A DNA stretch of 64,000 nucleotides. Source: Sorangium cellulosum So0157-2 (GTDB lineage: Bacteria; Myxococcota_A; Polyangia; Polyangiales; Polyangiaceae). The translations under genes were made by a program, and so were the position numbers. This document shows, piece by piece, positions 52,553 to 62,756 of this stretch. The stretch's first letter is position 1. The number at the start of each line of letters is the position of its first letter. The notes below the pieces were generated by a model. That model saw only the letters and a program-made list of their open reading frames with translations, did no database searches and was not told where the DNA came from. The stretch lies in contig NC_021658.1 in assembly GCF_000418325.1 (NCBI RefSeq), forward strand, positions 682,001-746,000. The letters run 5' to 3'.

Positions 52553-53512
52553 GTGAGCACGACCAAAGCCTCTCTTGGCACCCTGTTCCTCATGCTCTCC
52601 CTGGCCACGCCCGCGCTGGCGCAGGAGCCGCCGGCGTCGCGGCAGCCCGTCACGGACAAGACGAAGGAGCGTTGGGCGAAGAGCCAGGGAGGCCGGTTCG
52701 GGTTCGAGGTCGACGTCCTCAGCTCATCGTACCAGGAGCAGGTCCTCGACGTGCGCCCGGGCCCGGACGAGGTCAGGCTCGAGGAGTCCGATCGGCTCGG
52801 CATCGCCATCACCGCCGCCGCGCAGTACAAGATCGTCGCGGGGCTCCACCTCGACGCGGAGATACCGTTCGTCTACGGCGACGTCTCGGGCCGCCAGGAC
52901 ACGGACCTGTTCGGCAAGCGATTCTGGAGCGAGGGCGAGCACAGCCATTTCTTCTTCGGCAACCCCACGTTCGGCCTGCATTACGCTGGCAACGCGCTGC
53001 CGAACCTCGCGCTGTTCGGCGGCATGAGCCTGACGATCCCGCTCCATCCGCACCCGGGCTCGCGCCTCGAGGCCGCGGCGGTGGCGAATTTTCCCGCGCG
53101 GGCCTACTTCGACGCGCAGCGCGTGCTGCTCGGACACTGGGCCCTCCGGGCGCGCGTGGGGACCGAGATCCACTTCGGGAAGATCCTGTTCCTCACCCAC
53201 GACGTCGCGACTCAGATCTTCCTGCCGACCCGTGATGGGGATTTCACGAAGACCGTCATCGAGCAGGGCAACGAGATCGAGTTTCGCCCGTTCGGCAACT
53301 TCGGCATCGGCATGCGCCTCCAGGCCGCGTTCCCCCTCTCCTCGAGCAACTCCGCCCAGCTGGCGGCGGAGCCGTTCATCGGCTGGGAGCCGCTCGTGAA
53401 GGGCTCCTTCGCCCGGGTCGGCGCGCTGGTCGCGCTGGACGACGATCTCGGCTTCGGCCTGAACCAGGGGAAGGTCGCCACCATCCGCGTCGCCCTCGGC
53501 AGCAAATGGTAG
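52553..53512 (+). CDS. Probable outer-membrane beta-barrel protein
   Basis: A 319-residue protein. The GTG at 52553 starts a signal peptide (TTKASLGTLFLMLSLATP, cleavage near ALAQEPP) and follows a GGGAG site. The mature sequence alternates amphipathic strands with aromatic belts (HFFFGNPTFGLHYAGNALPN), fitting an outer-membrane porin-like barrel or a bacterial lipid-transport barrel. It ends in W after SK, as many barrels end in an aromatic. Following the kinase/TPR/PstS-like run it may belong to the same envelope module. Confidence 0.7.
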   Translation: MSTTKASLGTLFLMLSLATPALAQEPPASRQPVTDKTKERWAKSQGGRFGFEVDVLSSSYQEQVLDVRPGPDEVRLEESDRLGIAITAAAQYKIVAGLHLDAEIPFVYGDVSGRQDTDLFGKRFWSEGEHSHFFFGNPTFGLHYAGNALPNLALFGGMSLTIPLHPHPGSRLEAAAVANFPARAYFDAQRVLLGHWALRARVGTEIHFGKILFLTHDVATQIFLPTRDGDFTKTVIEQGNEIEFRPFGNFGIGMRLQAAFPLSSSNSAQLAAEPFIGWEPLVKGSFARVGALVALDDDLGFGLNQGKVATIRVALGSKW

Positions 53513-53554
53513 GAGGCGGGCGCGGCGGCGGCGAGCTACGCTGAGCGCCGTACG

Positions 53555-54325
53555 ATGACCACGAGCTCAATCTCCGACACGTGGGTCGGCTGCCCGCGGC
53601 CGAACCCCGGCGCCCGGCTTCGCCTCTTCTGCTTCCCCTACGCGGGCGGCGGCTCATCGATATACAGCTCCTGGTGGCGCGAGCTCCCGGCGGACACCGA
53701 GCTCTGCGCGGTCAAGCTCCCCGGCCGGGAGGCGCGCCTGAGCGAGCCCCCGTTCGATCGCCTCACATCGCTCGTCCAGGCCCTCGCCACGGGGCTCGAG
53801 CGCTGGCTCGCGAAGCCGTTCGCCTTCTACGGCCACAGCCTCGGCGCGCTGGTGAGCTTCGAGCTCGCGCGCGAGCTGCGCCGGAGGGGCGCGCCCCTGC
53901 CGCGCCACCTCTTGCTGTCGGGCCGGCGCGCGCCCCACCTGCCCGGCGCTGCTCCGCTCCACGGCCTGTCCGATCACGAGTTCCTGGAGCGGATCCGCCG
54001 CATGGGCGGCACGCCGGACGAGGTGCTGCGCGAGCCGGAGCTCCTGGCGCTCTTCCTGCCCACCCTCCGCGCGGACGTGGCGGTCAACGAGGTCGAGCCG
54101 TTCGTCCCCGAGCCCCCGCTCGACTGCCCGATCTCCGCCTTCGGCGGCGTCGACGACGAGCGCGCGAGCCGCGCCGACCTGGACGCCTGGCGCGAGCACA
54201 CGCGCGGGGCCTTCGGGGTCGAGATGTTCCCCGGCGGGCACTTCTTCCTGCGGACCGCCCGGGCGCCGCTCCTGCGGTCGATTTCGGCCCACCTCGACGG
54301 CGCCCTGCGCGAGCTGCCCGCGTGA
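53555..54325 (+). CDS. Type II thioesterase
   Basis: A 256-residue alpha/beta hydrolase of the GrsT/TEII kind. RLFCFPYAGGGSSIYSSWW, the nucleophile elbow GHSLGALVSFEL and the late GGHFFL carrying the catalytic His are diagnostic. It hydrolyses aberrant acyl or aminoacyl groups from PKS/NRPS carrier proteins. No PKS or NRPS gene lies in this window, so it is an orphan and probably serves a cluster elsewhere. Short gap to the fumarase gene on the same strand. Confidence 0.92.
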   Translation: MTTSSISDTWVGCPRPNPGARLRLFCFPYAGGGSSIYSSWWRELPADTELCAVKLPGREARLSEPPFDRLTSLVQALATGLERWLAKPFAFYGHSLGALVSFELARELRRRGAPLPRHLLLSGRRAPHLPGAAPLHGLSDHEFLERIRRMGGTPDEVLREPELLALFLPTLRADVAVNEVEPFVPEPPLDCPISAFGGVDDERASRADLDAWREHTRGAFGVEMFPGGHFFLRTARAPLLRSISAHLDGALRELPA

Positions 54326-54415
54326 GGCGGCCGGCGCTGGGTGGGTGTTGAGCCCGGGGCCGGAGCCATGCAAAGAAGGGGGACCCGCAGCCTCCCGCCC
54401 CCGGAGACCCGAACG

Positions 54416-56062
<1,647 letters not shown>

Positions 56063-56425
56063 GCTCCAGCGCCCGGGGATCGCGGCCGGGCAGCTCCTCG
56101 GCCTGTGTCGGCGCGGCCACCGATCGGCCGCGCCACGCCGCGCGCGCCAGACCTTCCAGGACGTGCGGATGTTCCGCGCCGGCCGACGGGAAATAACGAG
56201 TTCGACTGACGATCTTGTCCGCCGGACCGATCGTGGAAAACCCCTGTTCCATCCGTTCGTGACAAGGTCCTAGACCCGCGCTTCGCCGGGATCGAACGAG
56301 GCAAAAGGTCACACTCGGGGCGTCTTTGCCCCTGCTCAGCCCGCTCTCGGCCCCGCGATCATCTCTGGATCTGCGGTTCGCAGGGGCACGATCCGTGCTT
56401 TGAGCCCGTGCGGAAGGAGCTGAGC
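56063..56425. terminator. Region after fumarase with a stem-loop
   Basis: GGCGCGGCC (56110-56118) and GGCCGCGCC (56126-56134) form a 9-bp stem with a 7-nt loop, a candidate terminator 47 nt after the fumarase stop. The remainder is lower in GC and may contain the promoter of the next gene pair. Confidence 0.5.
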
Positions 56426-56740
56426 ATGACAGTTCGACCTGATCGCACGGTGTCCCATGGCCATGCCGGGAACGGGCACCACCGCTTCGAGGATCGGCAC
56501 GGTGGTCCGGACGGGGCTCGCCATCACCTGGAGGAAGAGCGCCTGGAGCGGCTGGTGCGCGCCGCGCAGGAGATCTCGGGCCAGGCCGAGCGCGGAGAGC
56601 GCGACGGGCGCCGCGATGCTGGCCAGGCTGGCCAGCATCGACAGGGCGGCGTCGAGGCGCGGCCGGCTCCGAGGACCGCGAGCATCGCCGATATCGAGCG
56701 CGCGGACGACGAGGGGATGCCCCCCATGGAGGGGACGTGA
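56426..56740 (+). CDS. Small hydrophilic hypothetical protein coupled to a hydrolase
   Basis: A 104-residue protein (MTVRPDRTVSHGHAGNG...), highly charged, with a helical ARHHLEEERLERLVRAAQEI segment and no family match. The start is well supported by AAGGAG six nt upstream, and the stop overlaps the GTG start of the hydrolase (GTGA). Against it, a minus-strand frame across the same DNA has stronger G/C bias in third positions and encodes hydrophobic sequence, so the coding strand here is not certain. Confidence 0.45.
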   Translation: MTVRPDRTVSHGHAGNGHHRFEDRHGGPDGARHHLEEERLERLVRAAQEISGQAERGERDGRRDAGQAGQHRQGGVEARPAPRTASIADIERADDEGMPPMEGT

Positions 56741-57687
56741 TGGCCGCGCGCGCGATGAGCCTCGATGGGGTCGTCGATCGATTCCGCTTCGTGCCGAGCG
56801 CGCTCCGCCGGCTGGAGCGCGCGCCCCTCGCGGCGGCGCTCGACGCGGAGATCCGGCACGTGGACACGTGGAGCGCCGGGCGCCTCGCCTATTACGTGGA
56901 CACGCGCGCAACGGGGCGCCCCGTGGTGCTGCTGCACGGCGTCGACGCGGCCGCCTCGTCCAAGGAGGTGGCTCCCCTGTTCGATGCGCTCCGCGGGGAG
57001 CGGCCCGTCTATGCGCTCGATCTCCCGGGCTTCGGCCTCTCGGAGCGCGCGGACCGCGCCTACGATCGCGAGCTCTATCGCGCCGCGGTGCGCCGCTTCC
57101 TCACGGACGTGGTCCGCGAGCCTGGCGGCGCCGACGTCATCGCGCTCTCCCTCTCGTCGGAGTTCGCCGCCGCCGTCGCCTGCGAGGAGATGAGCCTCGT
57201 GCACAGCCTCGTGCTCGTCTCGCCGACGGGGCTCGGCCGCGAGGCGCCCGGCGCGAGCGCCGTCCTCCGGACCATCGCGCACGTCCCTCCGGTCGCCGGG
57301 GCGCTCTATCGCATGCTGGCCTCGCCGCCGAGCATTCGCTGGTTCCTGAAGAAGAGCTTCGTCGGCGCTCCGGATCCGGGCCTCGTCGACTACGCCATCC
57401 GCACGTCGAAGGAGCCTGGCGCCCACCGCGCGCCCCTCGCGTTCATCTCGGGCGCCCTGTTCACGGAGGACGCCTTCGAGCGCCTGTATGCGCGCCTCCC
57501 CGTCCCCACCCTGATCGTCCACGATCAAGACCCGTATTCGCGCTTCGAGCGCCTCGGCGATCTCCAGCAGCGGAACGCGCGCGTCGAGGTCGCCCGCGTC
57601 GCGCCCACGCGGGGCCTCCCCCACTTCGAGCAGCTCGACGCCACGCTCGAGGTCGTGCGCAGGTTCTGGGCGCAGGACCCCTGGTAA
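56737..57687 (+). CDS. Alpha/beta hydrolase with an unusual nucleophile elbow
   Basis: A 316-residue alpha/beta-hydrolase fold protein. PVVLLHGVDAAASSKEVAPL has the oxyanion-hole HG motif, VYALDLPGFGLSERADRAYD the next conserved strand, and IVHDQDPYS and LPHFEQLD supply acid and His. The expected Gly-x-Ser-x-Gly elbow is replaced by ALSLSSEF, so both Gly are Ser or Ala. It may still be active, since some family members vary here, or be a binding protein. Start: GTG at 56737 or ATG at 56740. Confidence 0.85.
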   Translation: MMAARAMSLDGVVDRFRFVPSALRRLERAPLAAALDAEIRHVDTWSAGRLAYYVDTRATGRPVVLLHGVDAAASSKEVAPLFDALRGERPVYALDLPGFGLSERADRAYDRELYRAAVRRFLTDVVREPGGADVIALSLSSEFAAAVACEEMSLVHSLVLVSPTGLGREAPGASAVLRTIAHVPPVAGALYRMLASPPSIRWFLKKSFVGAPDPGLVDYAIRTSKEPGAHRAPLAFISGALFTEDAFERLYARLPVPTLIVHDQDPYSRFERLGDLQQRNARVEVARVAPTRGLPHFEQLDATLEVVRRFWAQDPW

Positions 57688-57750
57688 AACCCCTCCCACG
57701 AACGACCGGGACAGCGCGGAGGCGACTCCGCGCTGGGCGGATGTTGCGCT

Positions 57751-57774
57751 CTCGCTCAGCGCAAGCTGAGCGAG
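57751..57774 (+). terminator. Perfect 10-bp hairpin after the hydrolase gene
   Basis: CTCGCTCAGC, GCAA, GCTGAGCGAG: ten base pairs closed by a GNRA tetraloop, 63 nt after the stop. No T-run follows. A good candidate for transcription termination or 3'-end protection. Confidence 0.6.
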
Positions 57775-58189
57775 CGACGAGACTGCCGGTATCCCAGGCG
57801 ATCAAGGACGTATGCTGGATTACGGAAGCGCGCTCTCCGGGTGCGCCGGCGCCCCGCCGGCGGAAGCCGATCGAGCCGAGGAGCGACCAGGCCCCTTGCG
57901 TTCCGGGTCGTGAAGCTGCTGTCGTACAACGAAGCCGTTGCCGGGCGGCGGGCGAGATGACATCGCCGCACTGTGTGCACGGCCACACATGAACCGCTCA
58001 CATTCGATCCGCTTCGTTAGGACCCTGACATCTGCTGCCGCGACCGGGTTTGCCCCCGGCTGCGCCCGCGGTGGCGATGGAGCGCTGCGCAAGAATGCCA
58101 CGGTGTGGCGGCGAACGATGGAGCGGCGCGCCAGGGGTCCGGGAGGTGCTCCGGGAAGTGCGCGGAGTGTTTCCAAACCATAAAAGTCT
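57775..58189. other. Spacer before the second kinase gene
   Basis: About 415 bp without a supportable gene. Several overlapping short frames occur on both strands but none has a start site or family signature. GC content falls towards the kinase promoter. Confidence 0.4.
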
Positions 58190-58218
58190 TTGCAAACTCG
58201 GGGTCAACGGGGTAATTA
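58190..58218 (+). promoter_or_regulatory. Putative promoter of the second kinase gene
   Basis: TTGCAA (58190-58195), 17 bp, TAATTA (58213-58218), inside the most AT-rich stretch of the region. TTATAG near 58224 is an alternative -10. Confidence 0.45.
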
Positions 58219-58240
58219 AGCTCTTATAGCGGGGGATGTC

Positions 58241-59875
58241 GTGAATGCAGGCGGCCAAACCATCTCGACGAACAAGCAAGCGAGCAATAGCTTGCTTGGT
58301 CGATACCGCCTGGTTGCAAAATTAGGCCGTGGGGGAATGGCGGATGTGTTCCTCGCCGTTTCCCGCGGGCCCGGATCGTTCAACAAGCTCGTTGTCGTGA
58401 AGTGTCTCCGCGTCGGGATGGCGGAGGACCCGCGCTACGTCCTGATGTTCCTGGACGAGGCCAAGCTCTCCGCCCGGCTCAACCACCCGAACGTCGTCCA
58501 GACCTACGAGATCGGGGGCGAGAGCGGCGGGTACTTCATCGTGATGGAGTACCTCGAGGGCCAGCCGCTCAAGGACATCGTGAGGGCGGTGGTCAGCGGC
58601 TGTCCCGGCGCCGCGAACTTCTCGCGCGCGGTGTGGGTCAGGATCATCGTCGAGGCGCTGCGCGGGCTGCACTACGCGCATGAGCTCACGGATTTCGACG
58701 GCCGCCTGCTCGGCGTCGTGCACCGCGACGTCTCGCCGCACAACATCTTCATCACGTACGACGGCGCGGTAAAAATCGTCGATTTCGGCGTCGCGAAGGC
58801 GTCCCTGAACGCTGCGCACACCGAGAGTGGGACGTTCAAGGGCAAGATGGCGTACGCCGCGCCCGAGCAGGCGATGGCGAGCGGCGACGTCGACCGGCGG
58901 GCCGACATCTTCGCGCTCGGCATCGTGCTCTGGGAGCTCCTGGCGATGCGGCGGCTCTTCGACGGCGACCATATCGCCGTGATGCACCAGCTGCTCACCC
59001 GGGAGATCCCGCGGCTCTCCGCCGTCGTTCCGGACATCGATCCGGCGCTCGACGAGATCGTGGCCCGGTCGCTCCAGCGGGACCCGGCGCAACGGTTCTC
59101 CACCGCGCAGGAGATGGGCGACGCGCTGGAGAGCTACCTGCGGGCCTCGGGCGAGGACGTCCGCACCGAGCAGCTCGGCGCGCATGTGCTCCAGATGTTC
59201 GCGGAGAGCAGGGCGCTCGTGCGCCAGCAGGTCACCGCGCAGTTCGAGTACCTGACCTCGCTGGACGTCGCGGGCGACATCCAGCGCGCCTCGATGGTCG
59301 GCGAGTTCCCGCGCGCGTCGATGGTCATGGGGATGAACCGCTCCATGTGGCCCTCCGCGACCGCGGCGTCGCTGCCCGTGCTCACCGATCACAGCAGCCC
59401 CGCGAACCACCAGTACGAGCCTGCTGCCGTCGACCCCGACAGCCTGGGCGCGACGGTGGGGCGCGTCTCGTCGTGGCGGCAGCGCGGGTATCTCGCCTCC
59501 GGGCTCGGCGTGGCGGCGCTGCTGGCCGTGGGGGCCGTCGCGATGCTCCGCGGGAGACCGGCGGAGCCGGTGGATCCTGTCCTGTCGACGCAGCCACCTC
59601 CCGATTCCGCGGTCGAGCAGGTGGTCGAGCCCAACGTGGCGAAGGCCAAGGTCACGATCCGGAGCGAGCCCGCGGACGCGAACGTGAGCTGGAACGGCAG
59701 CATGCTCGGCACGACGCCGCTCAGCATCGAGCTCCCTAAGGGGATGCAGGTCGTCGTGGTGTCCAGGTCCGGCTGGTTCGACGAGTCGATCTTCCTGCAG
59801 CTCTCCGCGTCCGACGTCGTCGAGCGCACCGTGACCCTCCGCCGTCAGGAGGTCACGGGGATGCCTCCGAAGTAG
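58241..59875 (+). CDS. Second Hanks-type Ser/Thr kinase with PEGA-like domain
   Basis: A 544-residue membrane kinase starting at GTG 58241. GRGGMADVFLAVSRGPGSFN holds the glycine loop, LVVVKCL the invariant Lys, HRDVSPHN the catalytic loop and DFGVAKA the Mg site. A membrane helix lies around 415-432 (GYLASGLGVAALLAVGAVAM), then a periplasmic PEGA-like segment (SEPADANVSWNGSMLGTTPL). It is clearly paralogous to the kinase at 47910 (shared FNKLVV and LNHPNVVQTYE blocks). It stands alone, so substrates are not suggested by neighbours. Confidence 0.92.
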   Translation: MNAGGQTISTNKQASNSLLGRYRLVAKLGRGGMADVFLAVSRGPGSFNKLVVVKCLRVGMAEDPRYVLMFLDEAKLSARLNHPNVVQTYEIGGESGGYFIVMEYLEGQPLKDIVRAVVSGCPGAANFSRAVWVRIIVEALRGLHYAHELTDFDGRLLGVVHRDVSPHNIFITYDGAVKIVDFGVAKASLNAAHTESGTFKGKMAYAAPEQAMASGDVDRRADIFALGIVLWELLAMRRLFDGDHIAVMHQLLTREIPRLSAVVPDIDPALDEIVARSLQRDPAQRFSTAQEMGDALESYLRASGEDVRTEQLGAHVLQMFAESRALVRQQVTAQFEYLTSLDVAGDIQRASMVGEFPRASMVMGMNRSMWPSATAASLPVLTDHSSPANHQYEPAAVDPDSLGATVGRVSSWRQRGYLASGLGVAALLAVGAVAMLRGRPAEPVDPVLSTQPPPDSAVEQVVEPNVAKAKVTIRSEPADANVSWNGSMLGTTPLSIELPKGMQVVVVSRSGWFDESIFLQLSASDVVERTVTLRRQEVTGMPPK

Positions 59876-60085
59876 AGACTCCGAGCCGCGGCTCGATTGG
59901 CGTCCTTGGCGTCGTGGCGGTCCTCGTCTCCGGGTCGCCGCACCCGGCGCGGCCGAGTCGCACGCTGGCGCGCCTGACGGACGCCGCGAGCGGCCCGGGC
60001 CCGGAGAGCGCGCGCCTGCCGGGAAGCGGCGCGCCCCTCGGCGGGCCCGGACAGAAGAGCTCCACAGAAGAGCTCCGCGGAGGGG

Positions 60086-60898
60086 TTACTCCAGCTCGAT
60101 GAGGCCGCAGCCGATGCGGCCGCCGGCGTTCGGATCTGCGGCGGCGTGGACGACGATCGAGTACTTCGTCACGTCGGTGGCCGGGTCGCCGCCGACGGTC
60201 CAGACGTCGGTCCCGCGCTTGACCGTGTGCGTGCCCTGGCCAGCGTCGTCGCACGTGAAGCTGCCGAGTCCTTCGCCGTTCGGAATCCAGTGGGCGCCGG
60301 CGGCGTCACCGTTCTCCTCGCAGCTCTTGTTCTCGTGGATGTGCGCGGAGTGCTCGCCGGCAGGGCAGCCGGACACCGTGATGGTGAGCGTCACCTCCTC
60401 TCCGGACTGCGCGAACGTCGCAGTCCCGCTCAGGCCGCTCGAGTTGAGCTCCACGAGCTCCGCCTCGGCCTGCAGCCTCTCGCCGCCGCTCCCGCCGTCG
60501 CCGCCGCTCCCGCCGTCGCCACCGCTCCCGCCGTCGCCGCCGCTCCCGCCGTCGCCACCGCTCCCGCCGTCGCCGCCGCTCCCGCCGTCGCCACCGCTCC
60601 CGCCGTCGCCGCCGCTCCCGCCGTCGCCACCGCTCCCGCCGTCGCCGCCGCTCCCGCCGTCGCCACCGCTCCCGCCGTCGCCGCCGCTCCCGCCGTCGCC
60701 ACCGCTCCCGCCGTCGCCGCCGCTCCCGCCGTCGCCGCCGCCGTTCCCGCCGTCGCCGCCCGAGCCGGTCGTGGCCGACGTGCTCGCGCCGCTCGACGTG
60801 CTGCTGGACCCAGCGGGCGACTCTCCGTCGTCTCCGCACGCGGCCAAGAGAGCGCTGGCACCAAGGGCAAGCAACGAGAGCTTCAACCAACGTGACAT
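60086..60898 (-). CDS. SodC-like (Cu/Zn superoxide dismutase family) lipoprotein with Gly-rich repeat
   Basis: A 270-residue lipoprotein. MSRWLKLSLLALGASALLAAC has the lipobox, then a Ser/Thr linker and about 100 residues of GGDGGS repeats, then a SodC-like domain. Copper-ligand candidates are the two His of HSAHIHE, His in GAHW, and His in VVHAA; the zinc-binding HG..H segment of true SodC is absent (NGEGLGSF instead), and Cys residues for the usual disulfide are present. It may be a copper-only or inactive relative. The ATG at 60898 has AAGGAG about 4 nt upstream; an extension to 61045 lacks one. Transcribed towards the second kinase gene. Confidence 0.82.
   Translation of the reverse strand: MSRWLKLSLLALGASALLAACGDDGESPAGSSSTSSGASTSATTGSGGDGGNGGGDGGSGGDGGSGGDGGSGGDGGSGGDGGSGGDGGSGGDGGSGGDGGSGGDGGSGGDGGSGGDGGSGGDGGSGGDGGSGGDGGSGGERLQAEAELVELNSSGLSGTATFAQSGEEVTLTITVSGCPAGEHSAHIHENKSCEENGDAAGAHWIPNGEGLGSFTCDDAGQGTHTVKRGTDVWTVGGDPATDVTKYSIVVHAAADPNAGGRIGCGLIELE
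60489..60740. repeat. Fourteen 18-bp repeats with a 36-bp higher-order period
   Basis: The unit CTCCCGCCGTCGCC[G/A]CCG codes GGDGGS on the minus strand. Copies 1-12 alternate strictly between G and A at one synonymous position (GGC/GGT), giving a 36-bp higher-order unit; copies 13 and 14 both have G. Confidence 0.93.
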
Positions 60899-61114
60899 AA
60901 GTCTCCTTTTCTCGGCGCGACCCGAGCGGGCACACCATTGCCCCCGGATACGGCCAAGCCATCGAGGGCACGAGTATGTCCTAACACGGCGAGCGTCCAA
61001 GCAGCTACGCCACAAAAAATCATTCAATGACCGCCTTTTAGGCAAAGAAATTGCGCTGATGATAGAAATGTGTGGCCCTACTCGCCGGCTCCAGCGCTCC
61101 GGCCGCGTGATGGG

Positions 61115-61696
61115 CTATGGGGCCCGGAGCGCTCGAGTGGCGGACGCTGCAGCGGCAGCGGCAGCGCGGCGATCGTATTCTCGACCGAGCCAGTCGAGAA
61201 AATCCTGGTTCCACGTAGGGCCTTCTGGCCAGCCTTGAAGGATGAGCGCGGCGAGCTCCAGATCCCAGCGCCCGTAGAGGTCCACGAGCGCGTCCTGGGC
61301 CCTGCGGCCGGCCAGCGCTTCAGGGTCGCCGCGCGCCTCGCCCCCGTGCGCGAAGGCGTCGTCGCAGACGTAGTAATTGCACGTCGCGGCGCGCCGGTCG
61401 GGCGGGATGGTGCACCCCTCGGGGCCGTGGAAAGCGCACCGCTTCGGCAGGGCGTGGCCGTCGTCGCCCTGGGGCTCGACGCGCAGGATGAGCAGGCCGC
61501 GGCGGCCGGGGCGCAGCTTGCCCGCGGTCATCTGATCGAGCAGCCAGCCTGCGCCGCCGAGCGACACGATCCGCCCGATGTCCGACCACTCGACCCCCGG
61601 CGGGCTGGCGCAGCAGCCGGTCGGCCCCTGCGGGCAGGCGCCGCACAGCGTCGCGTGCACCCGCGTATGCGCGCCTGCGAGCTCCAGCCGGATCAT
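61115..61696 (-). CDS. YkgJ-family Cys-rich protein
   Basis: A 193-residue protein with the family Cys arrangement, LCGACPQGPTGCCASPPGVE and later CAFHGPEGCTIPPDRRAATC, thought to bind iron or zinc. Start at the ATG 61696 (MIRLELAGAHTRVHATLCGA) is preferred because the homology begins there; the frame remains open to 61858. Several Trp-rich helices form the C-terminus. Function of the family is not firmly known. Confidence 0.75.
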   Translation of the reverse strand: MIRLELAGAHTRVHATLCGACPQGPTGCCASPPGVEWSDIGRIVSLGGAGWLLDQMTAGKLRPGRRGLLILRVEPQGDDGHALPKRCAFHGPEGCTIPPDRRAATCNYYVCDDAFAHGGEARGDPEALAGRRAQDALVDLYGRWDLELAALILQGWPEGPTWNQDFLDWLGREYDRRAAAAAAASATRALRAP

Positions 61697-61772
61697 CGCC
61701 CCACCAGCGCTCGAGGATAACGGCATCGCCCGCGTCGTCCAGCGCGCCGGCGGGCTCAGCGGAGGGGCTGGC

Positions 61773-62756
61773 TCACCACACGCCGCGGAGCGAGATGCCG
61801 CTGGCCGACGCGGTGACCTCGGCGCGCGGGCTCGGCGACGCCTCGGTGAAGAGAGCAATCCCGAGCGTGCCGGCCGCCAGCACGCCGCCGGTGATGAAGC
61901 TGGCGGCGCCGAACTCGCGCGCCGTGAACATGGTGTCCTCGTACCTGGCGGCCCGCTTGCATTCCGGCGCGATGAGGCGAAGGCAGTTGTTGCCGCCGGC
62001 GCTGCGCGCGGTCTCGTTCCGGCTCATCTCCGCCTCGTGCGCCACGATCATCAGCCCGCCGCCGAGCGCCAGGAAGAGCGTCGAGGCCGCGGCGCCCCCG
62101 AGGATGAGGCCGGTCCGCAGCCTGGAGGCGGGCGGCGCGCTCGCGAGCGCAGGGGCCCGCGTCGCCGTGGGCCTGAGCGCCGGAGCCGGCACATCGAGCC
62201 GGATGTCGCGGAGCTCCCCGCGGCGGACATCGACGTCGACCCGGGCGGCGGCGCCGTTCAGCATCGCCACCACGGCGTGGCGCCCCGGGGTGACGGGAAT
62301 CGGCTTGTCGCGCTCGATCGTGACCTGCTCGCCGTCGATGGTGCAGGTCGCCCCGGCGGGGATGGCGATGCGGAGCTCGCCGACGAGCTGGCGCGCGCGC
62401 GCCAGGTCGAAGAGCCGCGACTCGTACAGCTCGCGCTCCTCCGGCGTGCGCGGCGGCCGCATGATCTCCTTGCAGAGCGACAGCCAGCGCACCGCCGCGG
62501 GCGCGTCGCCGATCCGGTAGGCGAGCGCCCCGATATTGCAGGCGGCGACCTGCGAGCGCTCCATCGTCCAGATCGCCTCCCAGATCTCCCGGGACTCGGC
62601 GAAACGCCCCTCCGCCTGGGCGGCGTTCGCCTGCGCGCGCAAGCGGGTCACCGCGTCGCTGGCGGAAGTTGCGGGCTCGGCGCGCACATTGAATGAGAAA
62701 AACAGAAGCGTGGCGGCAATGCCTAGTCCCAGGCCGAGTTGCGATCTCCTGCTCAC
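61773..62756 (-). CDS. Exported TPR-containing protein with PEGA-like segment
   Basis: A 327-residue protein with signal peptide (cleavage near FNVRAEP). TPR-like helices span about 30-110 (RLRAQANAAQAEGRFAESRE, NIGALAYRIGDAPAAVRWLS); a PEGA-like strand region (GATCTIDGEQVTIERDKPIP) follows, then two C-terminal membrane helices. The plan matches the kinase-linked protein at 49607, so they are paralogues. The ATG at 62756 is the only good start. Separated from the YkgJ-like gene by 76 nt on the same strand. Confidence 0.75.
   Translation of the reverse strand: MSRRSQLGLGLGIAATLLFFSFNVRAEPATSASDAVTRLRAQANAAQAEGRFAESREIWEAIWTMERSQVAACNIGALAYRIGDAPAAVRWLSLCKEIMRPPRTPEERELYESRLFDLARARQLVGELRIAIPAGATCTIDGEQVTIERDKPIPVTPGRHAVVAMLNGAAARVDVDVRRGELRDIRLDVPAPALRPTATRAPALASAPPASRLRTGLILGGAAASTLFLALGGGLMIVAHEAEMSRNETARSAGGNNCLRLIAPECKRAARYEDTMFTAREFGAASFITGGVLAAGTLGIALFTEASPSPRAEVTASASGISLRGVW

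Noticed and set aside
57938..58183. A short plus-strand ORF before the second kinase gene
   Set aside because: No ribosome-binding site and no protein-like sequence; the region fits a promoter-proximal spacer.
60430..60971. Alternative frames through the GGDGGS repeat
   Set aside because: Alanine- or arginine-only repeats in other frames are by-products of the repeat; the SodC frame has signal peptide and domain.
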